DNA from: Diplonema japonicum
Taxonomy: Eukaryota > Euglenozoa > Diplonemea > Diplonemida > Diplonemidae
Length of the DNA: 64,000 nucleotides
Direction of reading: 5' to 3'
Assembly (NCBI GenBank): GCA_964019335.1
Contig: OZ025738.1
Span: forward strand, 310,001-374,000
The position numbers were made by a program, and so were the translations under genes. The number at the start of each line of letters is the position of its first letter. Position 1 is the first letter of the stretch. Below are positions 10,161 to 22,141 of this stretch, one piece after another. The notes below the pieces were generated by a model. It was not told where the DNA came from. It did not search any database and saw only the letters and a list, made by a program, of their open reading frames with translations.

Positions 10161-11718
10161 TATAAAGGGGCCCCCCCCCGAATAATCCCTTTATTTGGGC
10201 AGTGGAGGGGGGGTGTTAGGGCTCCAAAAAAAAAGAATTATTTGGAATACACTTATTTGGGTTGTACTTTGGGCTGGGTCGCCTGCCACATGGCAGGGAG
10301 CGGGGCTTAGAGCACTTCGGAAATCTTAACATGCCAAATCGTGCCAAGATTTCTTTCATGCCCTTTTTTTTTCCAAGGGAAATTTTAAAACAGTTTTTCT
10401 CCCAGGCTGTGGAGAACCCACAAACGTTGCAGACAGACCGCCTGGTTTTGGCGTTAGGTGGTTGCTGGGAGGTTGCGGGGGTCTGAGAGGCTTGAGAATC
10501 TGTCGGGGCCTGAGAAGCTGCAAGGGCTTGGGAGGCTGCTGGAGTCTCGTCAGGTGCAGTGTCCATTGTAACACCCGCAACTACGTTCTGTGCTGCACTG
10601 TCTAAAGCCCGACTCCTTCAAAGTGCTTACTTAGCTAAGTGCTCTTAGCTGTATGGTCTCCTCGGAACTACCTGGAAGGTAGCCGCGAGACCGCATACAG
10701 CTAAAGGTGCCGAGCAGTTGCATGACCTTTCTCATGTGCCTGCCCTACCCACAGTGCCACGTTGATTCGGCGCTCTGCTGCGGTCATCACCAACGTCCCG
10801 CCTCGGCTGCTTGCCGCAGCCCCCTAACCCCTCAAAATGGTGGTAGGTCTGAATCGCCGGTGCCACACAGAAGCAGCCTCACAATACGTACTTTTCATTT
10901 TCAATCGATTGTTATATTTGTACTAATAAAATATAGCGCGCATTCGACGGCACTGATCAAGAAGGGCCCCACGTCCGCCGGGTTGAGCAGAGGATGCCCC
11001 GGGGCGGCCGTTCCAGTCTGATTATGTCGCACTATAATATATTTCTCATCTTCTAGAAGAAAATGGGGTTTTTGCCCTCGTAGCTCGCCGGGATATTCCA
11101 TTCTTGAGCAAGATCCCAAAGCTGTGCCGTAGCCCACTGACAGTATTGTGAGGCTGCTTACGCAAGTAAGAGTGCGGGCCATGAAAGCAAATACTGGATA
11201 AGTTGTCAACACATGAATCCACGTGCCCCTCCGGCAACGCAGAAGCACCCGGGCCACCCACAAAGCGCCTTCGAACTAAGTAGTTCCGTGAAATTTTGAA
11301 CCATTGCCCATGAAATTTTGAACCATTCATCACGAACCATCTAGCTTCTTGCGTTAAGAAAAATAGTCCCCCAAAATAACCCCCAGGTGCTAAGCCCCGT
11401 GGTCCCTGTTCAAAATGCAAAAGAATTGCTCGTAAGTGCCCAAAAAGTGCCCAAAACCAGGCGGAAATCGAGTTTTTGGTCAAAAAAGGGGTGTATACAT
11501 GGGTTAGGTCGGCTAGTACCCTGCACAGGCATAACTGAAAAAAGCCCGTTGCACGACTACCGTGTGACCCCCTCACCCCCCCGGTCCCCCCCAAAAAAAA
11601 AAGAAAGGGGTCGGGAATTATTTGGGAAATTTGGAGCGGAAAAATCCCCGAAAAAAAAAAAATTATTTGGGAAAAAACACATTATTTGGGAGGGAATTAT
11701 TCGGGCCCCCCCTTTATA
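10161..11718. mobile_element. TIR element A, copy 2
   Basis: It begins TATAAAGGGGCCCCCCCCCG and ends CCCCCCCTTTATA. It closely matches the copy at 16563 and differs from copies 1 and 5 in having a segment of about 75 bp (11093-11170) in the opposite orientation. It also lacks the 45-bp insertion seen in copy 1. Confidence 0.65.
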
Positions 11719-13107
11719 TGCAACTTGTGCCGAGCAAAGAATCTTCGCAGCTTTTAAAAACGTTTTTTTGCTCGTGCGAACAACAAAGCAAAAAGTAAAA
11801 TGCCGCCGAAGACTGCCAACGGGGGTGGAGAGAGGGTTTAACCACCCACCTCCCCGCCTCCGCGCTCTTTCCTAAGCCCTGCATCGATAGAGTTCTTCTT
11901 GCTGCTATCCGCAATTCTGCTCTACAACAGCGGTCGAACGCAGCTGCGCCTTGTGTTCACAAGGCTCAGGACATCAATTAAACCTGAGAAATTGAACCGT
12001 CTATTGGTGATAAGCACGGAGGGGGCATGTTCCGAGTGAAGACTTCATCAGTTGCGTCATAAGACGGTTTCATGATATAAATGCTGTCGCCCACATCATT
12101 CTTTTATTTAAAAGCATAGTATCCAGGGTTAACCGATCACCCGCGGGTTTTTAATTACAATCGGGTTTTAAATTGACGTCAAATGAAAGGCGAGCATGCA
12201 ACCATGCTTAAAACCCTTATATTCGTATCCCGGGCCCCCCAGATACACAAAGCCGACCCCAGGGAGCATCGAAACGACTTAGAAAAGGATTATTTTCCCG
12301 AAAAGCTGGTGCTTCCCTGTTTCAGGCAGGGTCCTAATTGGGAGCGAAATCAAAAGTCGATAATTTAGCATGCAGCCATGCATATAATAACCCTCCTATT
12401 CGTCCCCCGGGCCCCCCAGATACACAAAGCCGACCCCAGGGAGCATCATCAAAACGACTTAGAAAGGATTATTTCCCGAAAAGCTGGGTTTTCCCTTTTT
12501 TTGGCGGTTTTTCTTCTTTTTTCTGTTTAAATAGGAGCGAAATCAAAAATCAATAAATAGAACGGGAGGAGAGCGTGCAACCATACTTATAACCCTTCTA
12601 TTCGTCTCCCGGACCTCCCAGATACACAAAGCCTGCACAGTCTAGTTCGAGAACCTTGTGAATGCTCGGCATACTTTTGTCCTCACCCAATCCCTCGGCT
12701 CTCCCCTCCCTCCTGTGTTGTTGCGTCAAATAAGAAAACGAAAAGAGGACATGCAAGAAGAAAGAAGAAAGTCAGGTAGCTAAAAGGGAAACAAATTCTT
12801 TCTTGGTTACCAATTAACCGAAGTGGAATGGATCACCACTTGAAGCTGGTGTGCCTCCACCACGGCAAGTACTTTGTTTATCTTTCCAATCTTTGTTTCG
12901 TACTTCTTCTTGGAAAAGAAAAGCGTGCAAAATAAATTCACAATGATACGAAAGAAGGTGGTTAGCAACAAAAAATTAAAATAAAAGCAACAAATCAGTC
13001 TTTGAAGACAGCCTCTAAAAACGGAAAGTGTAACACGGTGGTTTTTTTTGAAAGTGTAACATAGTGGTTCATCCTTCAGGGAAATGAGAAATGAACCAAT
13101 GTGCCGC

Positions 13108-15567
13108 CTAAAGATCTTGCAACGCAAGTGATTCCTCACGATGGACGGCCCCATGGATGAATTCCATGACACAGCGGCCTTCGTTTATTTTGGAAAGGGC
13201 CCACGACTGGATGTCTGTTGGGGACTCGATGCTGGGCGACGGTTTGGCCTTCGGGTCCACCTGCACCTCCCTCAGTGCCACGGCCACAGGGTCCGAGACA
13301 GTTGCCTCTTCCAGCTGGTACATCCACTCCTCCTCCTTTACGGCCACCTCGTTCCCAACCTCCTGCACAAGGATCGGCTTCGTCCCGCTCTTCACCACAA
13401 GAAGCGTCACAGCCGACAGGGAGAACTTCCCTGCCGCACCCTCCGCCACCGAAGGGGACACCAGCGTGATGCCACGGGCCAGTACCTCCCCCACCTCGGA
13501 GGCCACAGCAGACACCCCACTCAACTCCAACAGTGCAGGACCCTTCATCCCGAAGCCCTTGTTCGTCGCAGAGCCGAGGTTCCCCGCAACGAACTCCCCG
13601 TGTGCCACAGCCATCACAGGCCTCGCAACCCTCCTCGTCTCCTCCGAGCACGATATCGCGTTGCAGAAGGCCACCGCCCGTGTCTTCGGTTCCGAGCACC
13701 GCAGTCCCACGTTCCACGTCAGCATGAAGGTGAAGGGGTCCGACACAGAGAACCCGTGTGCGAGGCCCTTCGTCGCACGAGCCGTCTCCTGCATCACCTC
13801 AACGAGCTTTCCGAAACAGTTGGGGAAGCCAGTGCCCCCTTGGTCGGTGAAGCACAGCCGAACCACAGTCCCCCTGTAGTTCTGCTGCTGCATCGACAGG
13901 TTCTGACCAGCGTTCACAACCGCCTTCGACGCTGTACCTGTGCTGTTGCTGTACTTGCTTCTGCTGTTCGGGCTTTTCGAGCTTGCCATGCTCTCCTCCT
14001 CCACCTCTGTGTCACCGTCCACGAACAAGGTGTTCGGGAGGTACGCCTTGTACTCCCGCAGGCCTCGGATGGCGAGCAGCAAGCCATCCGTGACACATGC
14101 CACCTCCTTCACCATCACAGGCTTGTACATCGCATTCATGTGAGCCTCCGCAGCGTCCAGATCCATGGTCTCGAGGTGCTTGTTGCCAACGACGAGCCTC
14201 CCGAGCGGGCGGGCTATGAGGACTATCTCCAGAACGGCGATCACAATGTCGACAACGAAGATGACGACGGAGGCGATGATGAGCTGAACAAGGGCGGCGA
14301 ACACCTTCTCGTTGACGGACGACACAGAGCGCAGCCACAGCAGCTCGAAGGTATTGCTCGTGGCGTTGAACATGTGGGTTCTCCTCAAGAAGTACTCCCC
14401 GCCCTCCAACGCCGTGTCGATGAAGTAGTCCTTCTTGTACAGCGGCCTGGTCTTGTTCACGTCAGACACTTCAAAGTACTCCCCGTACCTCACATGGGTC
14501 CGGAGGGTTGTGGATGACAGATCTGCGGTGAAGAAGGTCCCTTGCAGCCTCTGCAGGGTCGCATTGATGGCCCCAGACACTGTGGGACCGAGGTCGTTCA
14601 CGTCCAAGAGGCAGTCATGCCCGGACGCTCCAAAAACAGCGCAGGTGAAGCATCTGTTGTAGCATTCGAACTTGATTGCCGGCCCGTTGAACAGGGTGTG
14701 GGCAAAGAGATTTCCTGCGGAGGAGTCCAGTGCGACCAGCTCGGTGTGGGCCGTCTTGAAGTCACGGATGACAACTGTCCATGTGGAAAAGACGAAAAAG
14801 GAAAAGACGAAAAAAGTGTAGGTCCCCTGAGGCCAGTGCAAGGTGCGGCGCATGACGTGCTCACCGTAAGCGTAAGGCGACCCATCAGCGGCGTTCCAGA
14901 AGTAAATAGGTGACCAACTCTCAGCAGGTAAACTGTGCATCTGTTTGACCCAAGCATCCTGTGGTGGCTCCTCCCACTCCACATGGAACCTATCAGATTG
15001 AAAACGACCCTGCTCATCAACTGCGGTAAGGGTCTTTAACCAAGATATCTTAGTACCGTTGGTGGTTGTAATCAAACGGCCTGTTGTGTTCCCGTTGCCA
15101 AACCATCTCGCAGGGTTGCCCTGCTCGTCAAGGACAGGGTCCGCCCACACGTATTGCTTCATCACGCCATCCGCCTCCTCCCAAGGATGGGTGCATGTTG
15201 TGCAGTTTGGGTAGTAGGCCTTCGTCAAGGAGTACCCACCCCCATACCCATTCTTCACAGATTTCGCTGCCGCATATGCATGAGCCCCGTAGATCTTCGT
15301 GATGTGTGAAAAGCCGAGTGACACATTCATCACGTCATCCCGCAGGAAGAGGAGGTACATTTCTTCTGTCGCTGCCTCCACGTCCTCCAGGATCCCAGCC
15401 AGTCGGAGTTTTGCGCTTTTTGACGCCGCGGCACTCGAGTCTTCAACAGCAGAGCGCAGCACCGAGATACTCTCCACGTACAGCATGTACCCAGCTAAAA
15501 GGGAGATCACAGTGGACACCACTGTTGACACGAAGATGATAAGCTTGGAAGGGACGTACACCGACAT
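13108..15567 (-). CDS. Receptor-like transmembrane protein with degenerate cyclase domain, copy 2
   Basis: The 819-residue translation is identical to that of copy 1 (6705-9164). The architecture is therefore the same: signal-anchor, Cache-like ectodomain, second TM, YKAYLPNTLF linker, cyclase-like domain without the transition-state residues, and the WMYQLEE tail. The start is the MSVY codon at 15567. The flanks are also identical to those of copy 1, so the two genes should be expressed identically. Confidence 0.8.
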   Translation of the reverse strand: MSVYVPSKLIIFVSTVVSTVISLLAGYMLYVESISVLRSAVEDSSAAASKSAKLRLAGILEDVEAATEEMYLLFLRDDVMNVSLGFSHITKIYGAHAYAAAKSVKNGYGGGYSLTKAYYPNCTTCTHPWEEADGVMKQYVWADPVLDEQGNPARWFGNGNTTGRLITTTNGTKISWLKTLTAVDEQGRFQSDRFHVEWEEPPQDAWVKQMHSLPAESWSPIYFWNAADGSPYAYGEHVMRRTLHWPQGTYTFFVFSFFVFSTWTVVIRDFKTAHTELVALDSSAGNLFAHTLFNGPAIKFECYNRCFTCAVFGASGHDCLLDVNDLGPTVSGAINATLQRLQGTFFTADLSSTTLRTHVRYGEYFEVSDVNKTRPLYKKDYFIDTALEGGEYFLRRTHMFNATSNTFELLWLRSVSSVNEKVFAALVQLIIASVVIFVVDIVIAVLEIVLIARPLGRLVVGNKHLETMDLDAAEAHMNAMYKPVMVKEVACVTDGLLLAIRGLREYKAYLPNTLFVDGDTEVEEESMASSKSPNSRSKYSNSTGTASKAVVNAGQNLSMQQQNYRGTVVRLCFTDQGGTGFPNCFGKLVEVMQETARATKGLAHGFSVSDPFTFMLTWNVGLRCSEPKTRAVAFCNAISCSEETRRVARPVMAVAHGEFVAGNLGSATNKGFGMKGPALLELSGVSAVASEVGEVLARGITLVSPSVAEGAAGKFSLSAVTLLVVKSGTKPILVQEVGNEVAVKEEEWMYQLEEATVSDPVAVALREVQVDPKAKPSPSIESPTDIQSWALSKINEGRCVMEFIHGAVHREESLALQDL

Positions 15568-16484
15568 CTTTGGTTTTTGGTCAGTCCTGTTGGTATGGTG
15601 GGGTGTGATTACACATATTTCAGTAGAAAGAAACACAAAAAGAAGATATTTCGCAGGTAGTGTGCTGGTTGGCGCCCACCGTTGACTGGGGACGTGCCTT
15701 TTCATTCAGCGGTGCCGGCCGTTGAGGTGTTCCTGTCATTTGAGCCATCTGAGATCGCATCCTGTTGCAAGCTGTCAGGATTCAGCCTGTCATCTGCATT
15801 AAGCACATCGACCGCAGTCTCTGTAAGAAGAAAAAGAACTCCAGTTCGAATTGGGGAAGGAAATATTATGATTTTCCATTGACGGAATAGAAACTCCGAG
15901 TCACACAATAACTTCCGAGTACTGTGTGTATGCGTCTTTTCAATTACTTCTTGGAACATAATAAGTACACATCCGGTAGTAAAAAGAGAAAAAATATATG
16001 AGTTAAAGGAAGTCTTTGTGAGACGCCCCCTTGTCCTCTACCTGCACCTATCCCCTGAAAAAAGAAAACTTCCGATAGCCTCCTGGTAGCCGCGTCTTTG
16101 GGGTATTAATGTCATGTCGAGCAGCTCCACATTGATGTAGAGCTCTCCATAGGGCGTCAGCACGGCTAGCAACAAAGTGCTACGCAACCACCCGCTTCAA
16201 AAGATTGCGCGCGTTTCCCTGTTCAGCACTCTGAAGGCATGTTGCCCGTACCGCGCAGCCGGTCTTTTTTTTTTTTAATTTTAAATTCCACTTTTTTTTC
16301 GACTTGCTAAGGCACCCACTAGGTGGGATGGAAGTGTCTCGTGACGCTCACCCGGTTGCCCAGGTACTCATGACCGTGCTGGTGTTCTCTTTCCACAAGC
16401 TTTGCTGGTTGTTTGGCACTTTACATTTCTTTTTTCCTTCTTCTTTTTTTTTTTTCTTGGCTACCGCGGGTGCCGGACCTCAGT

Positions 16485-16530
<46 letters not shown>

Positions 16531-16562
16531 TTACAAATATTTATCTTTTGAAAAAATAATTT

Positions 16563-18120
16563 TATAAAGGGGCCCCCCCCCGAATAATCCCTTTATTTGG
16601 GCAGTGGAGGGGGGGTGTTAGGGCTCCAAAAAAAAAGAATTATTTGGAATACACTTATTTGGGTTGTACTTTGGGCTGGGTCGCCTGCCACATGGCAGGG
16701 AGCGGGGCTTAGAGCACTTCGGAAATCTTAACATGCCAAATCGTGCCAAGATTTCTTTCATGCCCTTTTTTTTTCCAAGGGAAATTTTAAAACAGTTTTT
16801 CTCCCAGGCTGTGGAGAACCCACAAACGTTGCAGACAGACCGCCTGGTTTTGGCGTTAGGTGGTTGCTGGGAGGTTGCGGGGGTCTGAGAGGCTTGAGAA
16901 TCTGTCGGGGCCTGAGAAGCTGCAAGGGCTTGGGAGGCTGCTGGAGTCTCGTCAGGTGCAGTGTCCATTGTAACACCCGCAACTACGTTCTGTGCTGCAC
17001 TGTCTAAAGCCCGACTCCTTCAAAGTGCTTACTTAGCTAAGTGCTCTTAGCTGTATGGTCTCCTCGGAACTACCTGGAAGGTAGCCGCGAGACCGCATAC
17101 AGCTAAAGGTGCCGAGCAGTTGCATGACCTTTCTCATGTGCCTGCCCTACCCACAGTGCCACGTTGATTCGGCGCTCTGCTGCGGTCATCACCAACGTCC
17201 CGCCTCGGCTGCTTGCCGCAGCCCCCTAACCCCTCAAAATGGTGGTAGGTCTGAATCGCCGGTGCCACACAGAAGCAGCCTCACAATACGTACTTTTCAT
17301 TTTCAATCGATTGTTATATTTGTACTAATAAAATATAGCGCGCATTCGACGGCACTGATCAAGAAGGGCCCCACGTCCGCCGGGTTGAGCAGAGGATGCC
17401 CCGGGGCGGCCGTTCCAGTCTGATTATGTCGCACTATAATATATTTCTCATCTTCTAGAAGAAAATGGGGTTTTTGCCCTCGTAGCTCGCCGGGATATTC
17501 CATTCTTGAGCAAGATCCCAAAGCTGTGCCGTAGCCCACTGACAGTATTGTGAGGCTGCTTACGCAAGTAAGAGTGCGGGCCATGAAAGCAAATACTGGA
17601 TAAGTTGTCAACACATGAATCCACGTGCCCCTCCGGCAACGCAGAAGCACCCGGGCCACCCACAAAGCGCCTTCGAACTAAGTAGTTCCGTGAAATTTTG
17701 AACCATTGCCCATGAAATTTTGAACCATTCATCACGAACCATCTAGCTTCTTGCGTTAAGAAAAATAGTCCCCCAAAATAACCCCCAGGTGCTAAGCCCC
17801 GTGGTCCCTGTTCAAAATGCAAAAGAATTGCTCGTAAGTGCCCAAAAAGTGCCCAAAACCAGGCGGAAATCGAGTTTTTGGTCAAAAAAGGGGTGTATAC
17901 ATGGGTTAGGTCGGCTAGTACCCTGCACAGGCATAACTGAAAAAAGCCCGTTGCACGACTACCGTGTGACCCCCTCACCCCCCCGGTCCCCCCCAAAAAA
18001 AAAAGAAAGGGGTCGGGAATTATTTGGGAAATTTGGAGCGGAAAAATCCCCGAAAAAAAAAAAATTATTTGGGAAAAAACACATTATTTGGGAGGGAATT
18101 ATTCGGGCCCCCCCTTTATA
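16563..18120. mobile_element. TIR element A, copy 3
   Basis: It appears identical to copy 2, including the inverted internal segment (here 17495-17572). It was duplicated with the array unit, so it is not an independent insertion. Confidence 0.65.
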
Positions 18121-21100
18121 TGCAACTTGTGCCGAGCAAAGAATCTTCGCAGCTTTTAAAAACGTTTTTTTGCTCGTGCGAACAACAAAGCAAAAAGTAA
18201 AATGCCGCCGAAGACTGCCAACGGGGGTGGAGAGAGGGTTTAACCACCCACCTCCCCGCCTCCGCGCTCTTTCCTAAGCCCTGCATCGATAGAGTTCTTC
18301 TTGCTGCTATCCGCAATTCTGCTCTACAACAGCGGTCGAACGCAGCTGCGCCTTGTGTTCACAAGGCTCAGGACATCAATTAAACCTGAGAAATTGAACC
18401 GTCTATTGGTGATAAGCACGGAGGGGGCATGTTCCGAGTGAAGACTTCATCAGTTGCGTCATAAGACGGTTTCATGATATAAATGCTGTCGCCCACATCA
18501 TTCTTTTATTTAAAAGCATAGTATCCAGGGTTAACCGATCACCCGCGGGTTTTTAATTACAATCGGGTTTTAAATTGACGTCAAATGAAAGGCGAGCATG
18601 CAACCATGCTTAAAACCCTTATATTCGTATCCCGGGCCCCCCAGATACACAAAGCCGACCCCAGGGAGCATCGAAACGACTTAGAAAAGGATTATTTTCC
18701 CGAAAAGCTGGTGCTTCCCTGTTTCAGGCAGGGTCCTAATTGGGAGCGAAATCAAAAGTCGATAATTTAGCATGCAGCCATGCATATAATAACCCTCCTA
18801 TTCGTCCCCCGGGCCCCCCAGATACACAAAGCCGACCCCAGGGAGCATCATCAAAACGACTTAGAAAGGATTATTTCCCGAAAAGCTGGGTTTTCCCTTT
18901 TTTTGGCGGTTTTTCTTCTTTTTTCTGTTTAAATAGGAGCGAAATCAAAAATCAATAAATAGAACGGGAGGAGAGCGTGCAACCATACTTATAACCCTTC
19001 TATTCGTCTCCCGGACCTCCCAGATACACAAAGCCTGCACAGTCTAGTTCGAGAACCTTGTGAATGCTCGGCATACTTTTGTCCTCACCCAATCCCTCGG
19101 CTCTCCCCTCCCTCCTGTGTTGTTGCGTCAAATAAGAAAACGAAAAGAGGACATGCAAGAAGAAAGAAGAAAGTCAGGTAGCTAAAAGGGAAACAAATTC
19201 TTTCTTGGTTACCAATTAACCGAAGTGGAATGGATCACCACTTGAAGCTGGTGTGCCTCCACCACGGCAAGTACTTTGTTTATCTTTCCAATCTTTGTTT
19301 CGTACTTCTTCTTGGAAAAGAAAAGCGTGCAAAATAAATTCACAATGATACGAAAGAAGGTGGTTAGCAACAAAAAATTAAAATAAAAGCAACAAATCAG
19401 TCTTTGAAGACAGCCTCTAAAAACGGAAAGTGTAACACGGTGGTTTTTTTTGAAAGTGTAACATAGTGGTTCATCCTTCAGGGAAATGAGAAATGAACCA
19501 ATGTGCCGCCTAAAGATCTTGCAACGCAAGTGATTCCTCACGATGGACGGCCCCATGGATGAATTCCATGACACAGCGGCCTTCGTTTATTTTGGAAAGG
19601 GCCCACGACTGGATGTCTGTTGGGGACTCGATGCTGGGCGACGGTTTGGCCTTCGGGTCCACCTGCACCTCCCTCAGTGCCACGGCCACAGGGTCCGAGA
19701 CAGTTGCCTCTTCCAGCTGGTACATCCACTCCTCCTCCTTTACGGCCACCTCGTTCCCAACCTCCTGCACAAGGATCGGCTTCGTCCCGCTCTTCACCAC
19801 AAGAAGCGTCACAGCCGACAGGGAGAACTTCCCTGCCGCACCCTCCGCCACCGAAGGGGACACCAGCGTGATGCCACGGGCCAGTACCTCCCCCACCTCG
19901 GAGGCCACAGCAGACACCCCACTCAACTCCAACAGTGCAGGACCCTTCATCCCGAAGCCCTTGTTCGTCGCAGAGCCGAGGTTCCCCGCAACGAACTCCC
20001 CGTGTGCCACAGCCATCACAGGCCTCGCAACCCTCCTCGTCTCCTCCGAGCACGATATCGCGTTGCAGAAGGCCACCGCCCGTGTCTTCGGTTCCGAGCA
20101 CCGCAGTCCCACGTTCCACGTCAGCATGAAGGTGAAGGGGTCCGACACAGAGAACCCGTGTGCGAGGCCCTTCGTCGCACGAGCCGTCTCCTGCATCACC
20201 TCAACGAGCTTTCCGAAACAGTTGGGGAAGCCAGTGCCCCCTTGGTCGGTGAAGCACAGCCGAACCACAGTCCCCCTGTAGTTCTGCTGCTGCATCGACA
20301 GGTTCTGACCAGCGTTCACAACCGCCTTCGACGCTGTACCTGTGCTGTTGCTGTACTTGCTTCTGCTGTTCGGGCTTTTCGAGCTTGCCATGCTCTCCTC
20401 CTCCACCTCTGTGTCACCGTCCACGAACAAGGTGTTCGGGAGGTACGCCTTGTACTCCCGCAGGCCTCGGATGGCGAGCAGCAAGCCATCCGTGACACAT
20501 GCCACCTCCTTCACCATCACAGGCTTGTACATCGCATTCATGTGAGCCTCCGCAGCGTCCAGATCCATGGTCTCGAGGTGCTTGTTGCCAACGACGAGCC
20601 TCCCGAGCGGGCGGGCTATGAGGACTATCTCCAGAACGGCGATCACAATGTCGACAACGAAGATGACGACGGAGGCGATGATGAGCTGAACAAGGGCGGC
20701 GAACACCTTCTCGTTGACGGACGACACAGAGCGCAGCCACAGCAGCTCGAAGGTATTGCTCGTGGCGTTGAACATGTGGGTTCTCCTCAAGAAGTACTCC
20801 CCGCCCTCCAACGCCGTGTCGATGAAGTAGTCCTTCTTGTACAGCGGCCTGGTCTTGTTCACGTCAGACACTTCAAAGTACTCCCCGTACCTCACATGGG
20901 TCCGGAGGGTTGTGGATGACAGATCTGCGGTGAAGAAGGTCCCTTGCGGCCTCTGCAGGGTCGCATTGATGGCCCCAGACACTGTGGGACCGATGTCGTT
21001 CACGTCCAAGAGGCAGTCCTCTCCTTGGAAATTGGCGCAGGTGAAGCATCTGTTGTAGCATTCGAACTTGATTGCCGGCCCGTTGAACAGGGTGTGGGCA

Positions 21101-22015
21101 AAGAGATTTCCTGCGGAGGAGTCCAGTGCGACCAGCTCGGTGTGGGCCGTCTTGAAGTCACGGATGACAACTGTCCATGTGGAAAAGACGAAGGCGTTGA
21201 AGATGACAATGGTGTAGGCCCCCTGAGGCCAGTGCAGGGTGCGGCGTACACGATAATCGCTGTAAGCGTAAGGCGACCCATCAACGGCGTTCCAGAAGTA
21301 CGGCGGTGACCATGTCTGATCAGGGAAGGTTTCCATCAACTTGACCCACTTCTCGCCTAACCCGTCGTCTCTGTACTTATAGTGCTTTTCAGGGAACAGA
21401 CGTCCTTGCTCGTCCAACGCAGTAAATGTCTTCAACAAAGTGATCGCTGTGCCGTTTGTTGACCCAGTCGTGTTCCCAGCCATCCAGTATCTTGCTGAGT
21501 TGCCCTGCTCGTCAAGGACAGGGTCCGCCCACACGTATTGCTTCATGAAACCGTCCACCTCCTCCCAAGGATGGGTGCATGTTGTGCAGTTTGGGTAGTA
21601 GGCCTTCGACAAGAAGTACCCACCCCCATACCCAAACTTCACAGATCTCTCTGCCGCATATGCATGAGCCCCGTAGATCTTCGTGATGTGTGAAAAGCCA
21701 AGTGACACATTCATCACGTCATCCCGCAGGAAGAGGAGGTACCTTTCTTCTGTCGCTGCCTCCACGTCCTCCAGGATCCCAGCCAGTCGGAGTTTTGCGC
21801 TTTTTGACGCCGCGGCACTCGAGTCTTCAACAGCAGAGCGCAGCACCGAGATACTCTCCACGTACAGCATGTACCCAGCTAAAAGGGAGATCACAGTGGA
21901 CACCACTGTTGACACGAAGATGATAAGCTTGGAAGGGACGTACACCGACATCTTTGGTTTTTGGTCAGTCCTGTTGGTATGGTGGGGTGTGATTACACAT
22001 ATTTCAGTAGAAAGA
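18121..22015. repeat. Tandem array unit 3, partial
   Basis: Homology to units 1 and 2 runs from the head block through the receptor gene and about 60 bases of its 5' flank. It stops at about 22015, after TTTCAGTAGAAAGAAA. Beyond that the upstream sequence is different. This is the promoter-proximal end of the array on the minus strand. Confidence 0.8.
19510..21951 (-). CDS. Receptor-like transmembrane protein with degenerate cyclase domain, copy 3 (divergent ectodomain)
   Basis: The protein is 813 residues. Residues 1-68 and everything from about 345 onward match copies 1 and 2, including both TMs, the KAYLPNTLF linker, the cyclase-like domain and the EEWMYQLEEA tail. Differences are confined to the ectodomain. 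Single changes occur at about 70-116 and 132-136. A strongly different stretch spans about 152-250, with length changes (AGNTTGSTNGTAI versus GNGNTTGRLITTT). A small block near 310-318 reads NFQGED instead of VFGASGHD. This is the pattern of a receptor whose ligand-binding part has diversified while its signalling part is kept uniform. The frame opens directly at MSVY, which supports that start for the other copies. Confidence 0.8.
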   Translation of the reverse strand: MSVYVPSKLIIFVSTVVSTVISLLAGYMLYVESISVLRSAVEDSSAAASKSAKLRLAGILEDVEAATEERYLLFLRDDVMNVSLGFSHITKIYGAHAYAAERSVKFGYGGGYFLSKAYYPNCTTCTHPWEEVDGFMKQYVWADPVLDEQGNSARYWMAGNTTGSTNGTAITLLKTFTALDEQGRLFPEKHYKYRDDGLGEKWVKLMETFPDQTWSPPYFWNAVDGSPYAYSDYRVRRTLHWPQGAYTIVIFNAFVFSTWTVVIRDFKTAHTELVALDSSAGNLFAHTLFNGPAIKFECYNRCFTCANFQGEDCLLDVNDIGPTVSGAINATLQRPQGTFFTADLSSTTLRTHVRYGEYFEVSDVNKTRPLYKKDYFIDTALEGGEYFLRRTHMFNATSNTFELLWLRSVSSVNEKVFAALVQLIIASVVIFVVDIVIAVLEIVLIARPLGRLVVGNKHLETMDLDAAEAHMNAMYKPVMVKEVACVTDGLLLAIRGLREYKAYLPNTLFVDGDTEVEEESMASSKSPNSRSKYSNSTGTASKAVVNAGQNLSMQQQNYRGTVVRLCFTDQGGTGFPNCFGKLVEVMQETARATKGLAHGFSVSDPFTFMLTWNVGLRCSEPKTRAVAFCNAISCSEETRRVARPVMAVAHGEFVAGNLGSATNKGFGMKGPALLELSGVSAVASEVGEVLARGITLVSPSVAEGAAGKFSLSAVTLLVVKSGTKPILVQEVGNEVAVKEEEWMYQLEEATVSDPVAVALREVQVDPKAKPSPSIESPTDIQSWALSKINEGRCVMEFIHGAVHREESLALQDL

Positions 22016-22141
22016 AAGAGAAGCGGCGGTGTTCGGGGTTTCGGATGTGCCGTTTGTCGCTGCCGTCAGTTTTAAGGCAAGTATATGACGTGCAGTGACC
22101 ATCCCTTGCGTGTTGTTCATATAGTGTCGAGCAAGAGTTGC
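22016..22141. other. Short spacer
   Basis: This lies between the 5' flank of receptor copy 3 and the 3' end of the UBL-LRR gene. No feature is visible. Confidence 0.4.

Larger units (their letters stand above)
5316..11718. repeat. Tandem array unit 1 (about 6.4 kb)
   Basis: The unit runs from just after TIR element A copy 1 to the end of copy 2, 6403 bp. In order it holds a gene-free block (5316-5789), a small tandem repeat (5790-6236), a 5' stub of a cyclase gene (6239-6360), the receptor's 3' flank, the receptor gene (6705-9164), its 5' flank and TIR element A copy 2. Unit 2 looks nearly identical base by base. Confidence 0.85.
11719..18120. repeat. Tandem array unit 2 (about 6.4 kb)
   Basis: The unit is 6402 bp and repeats unit 1 in order and almost base for base, receptor gene included. 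The only length difference I noticed is one T in the long T-run before element A. Such near-identity implies recent duplication, ongoing homogenisation, or an assembly duplication. Confidence 0.85.
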
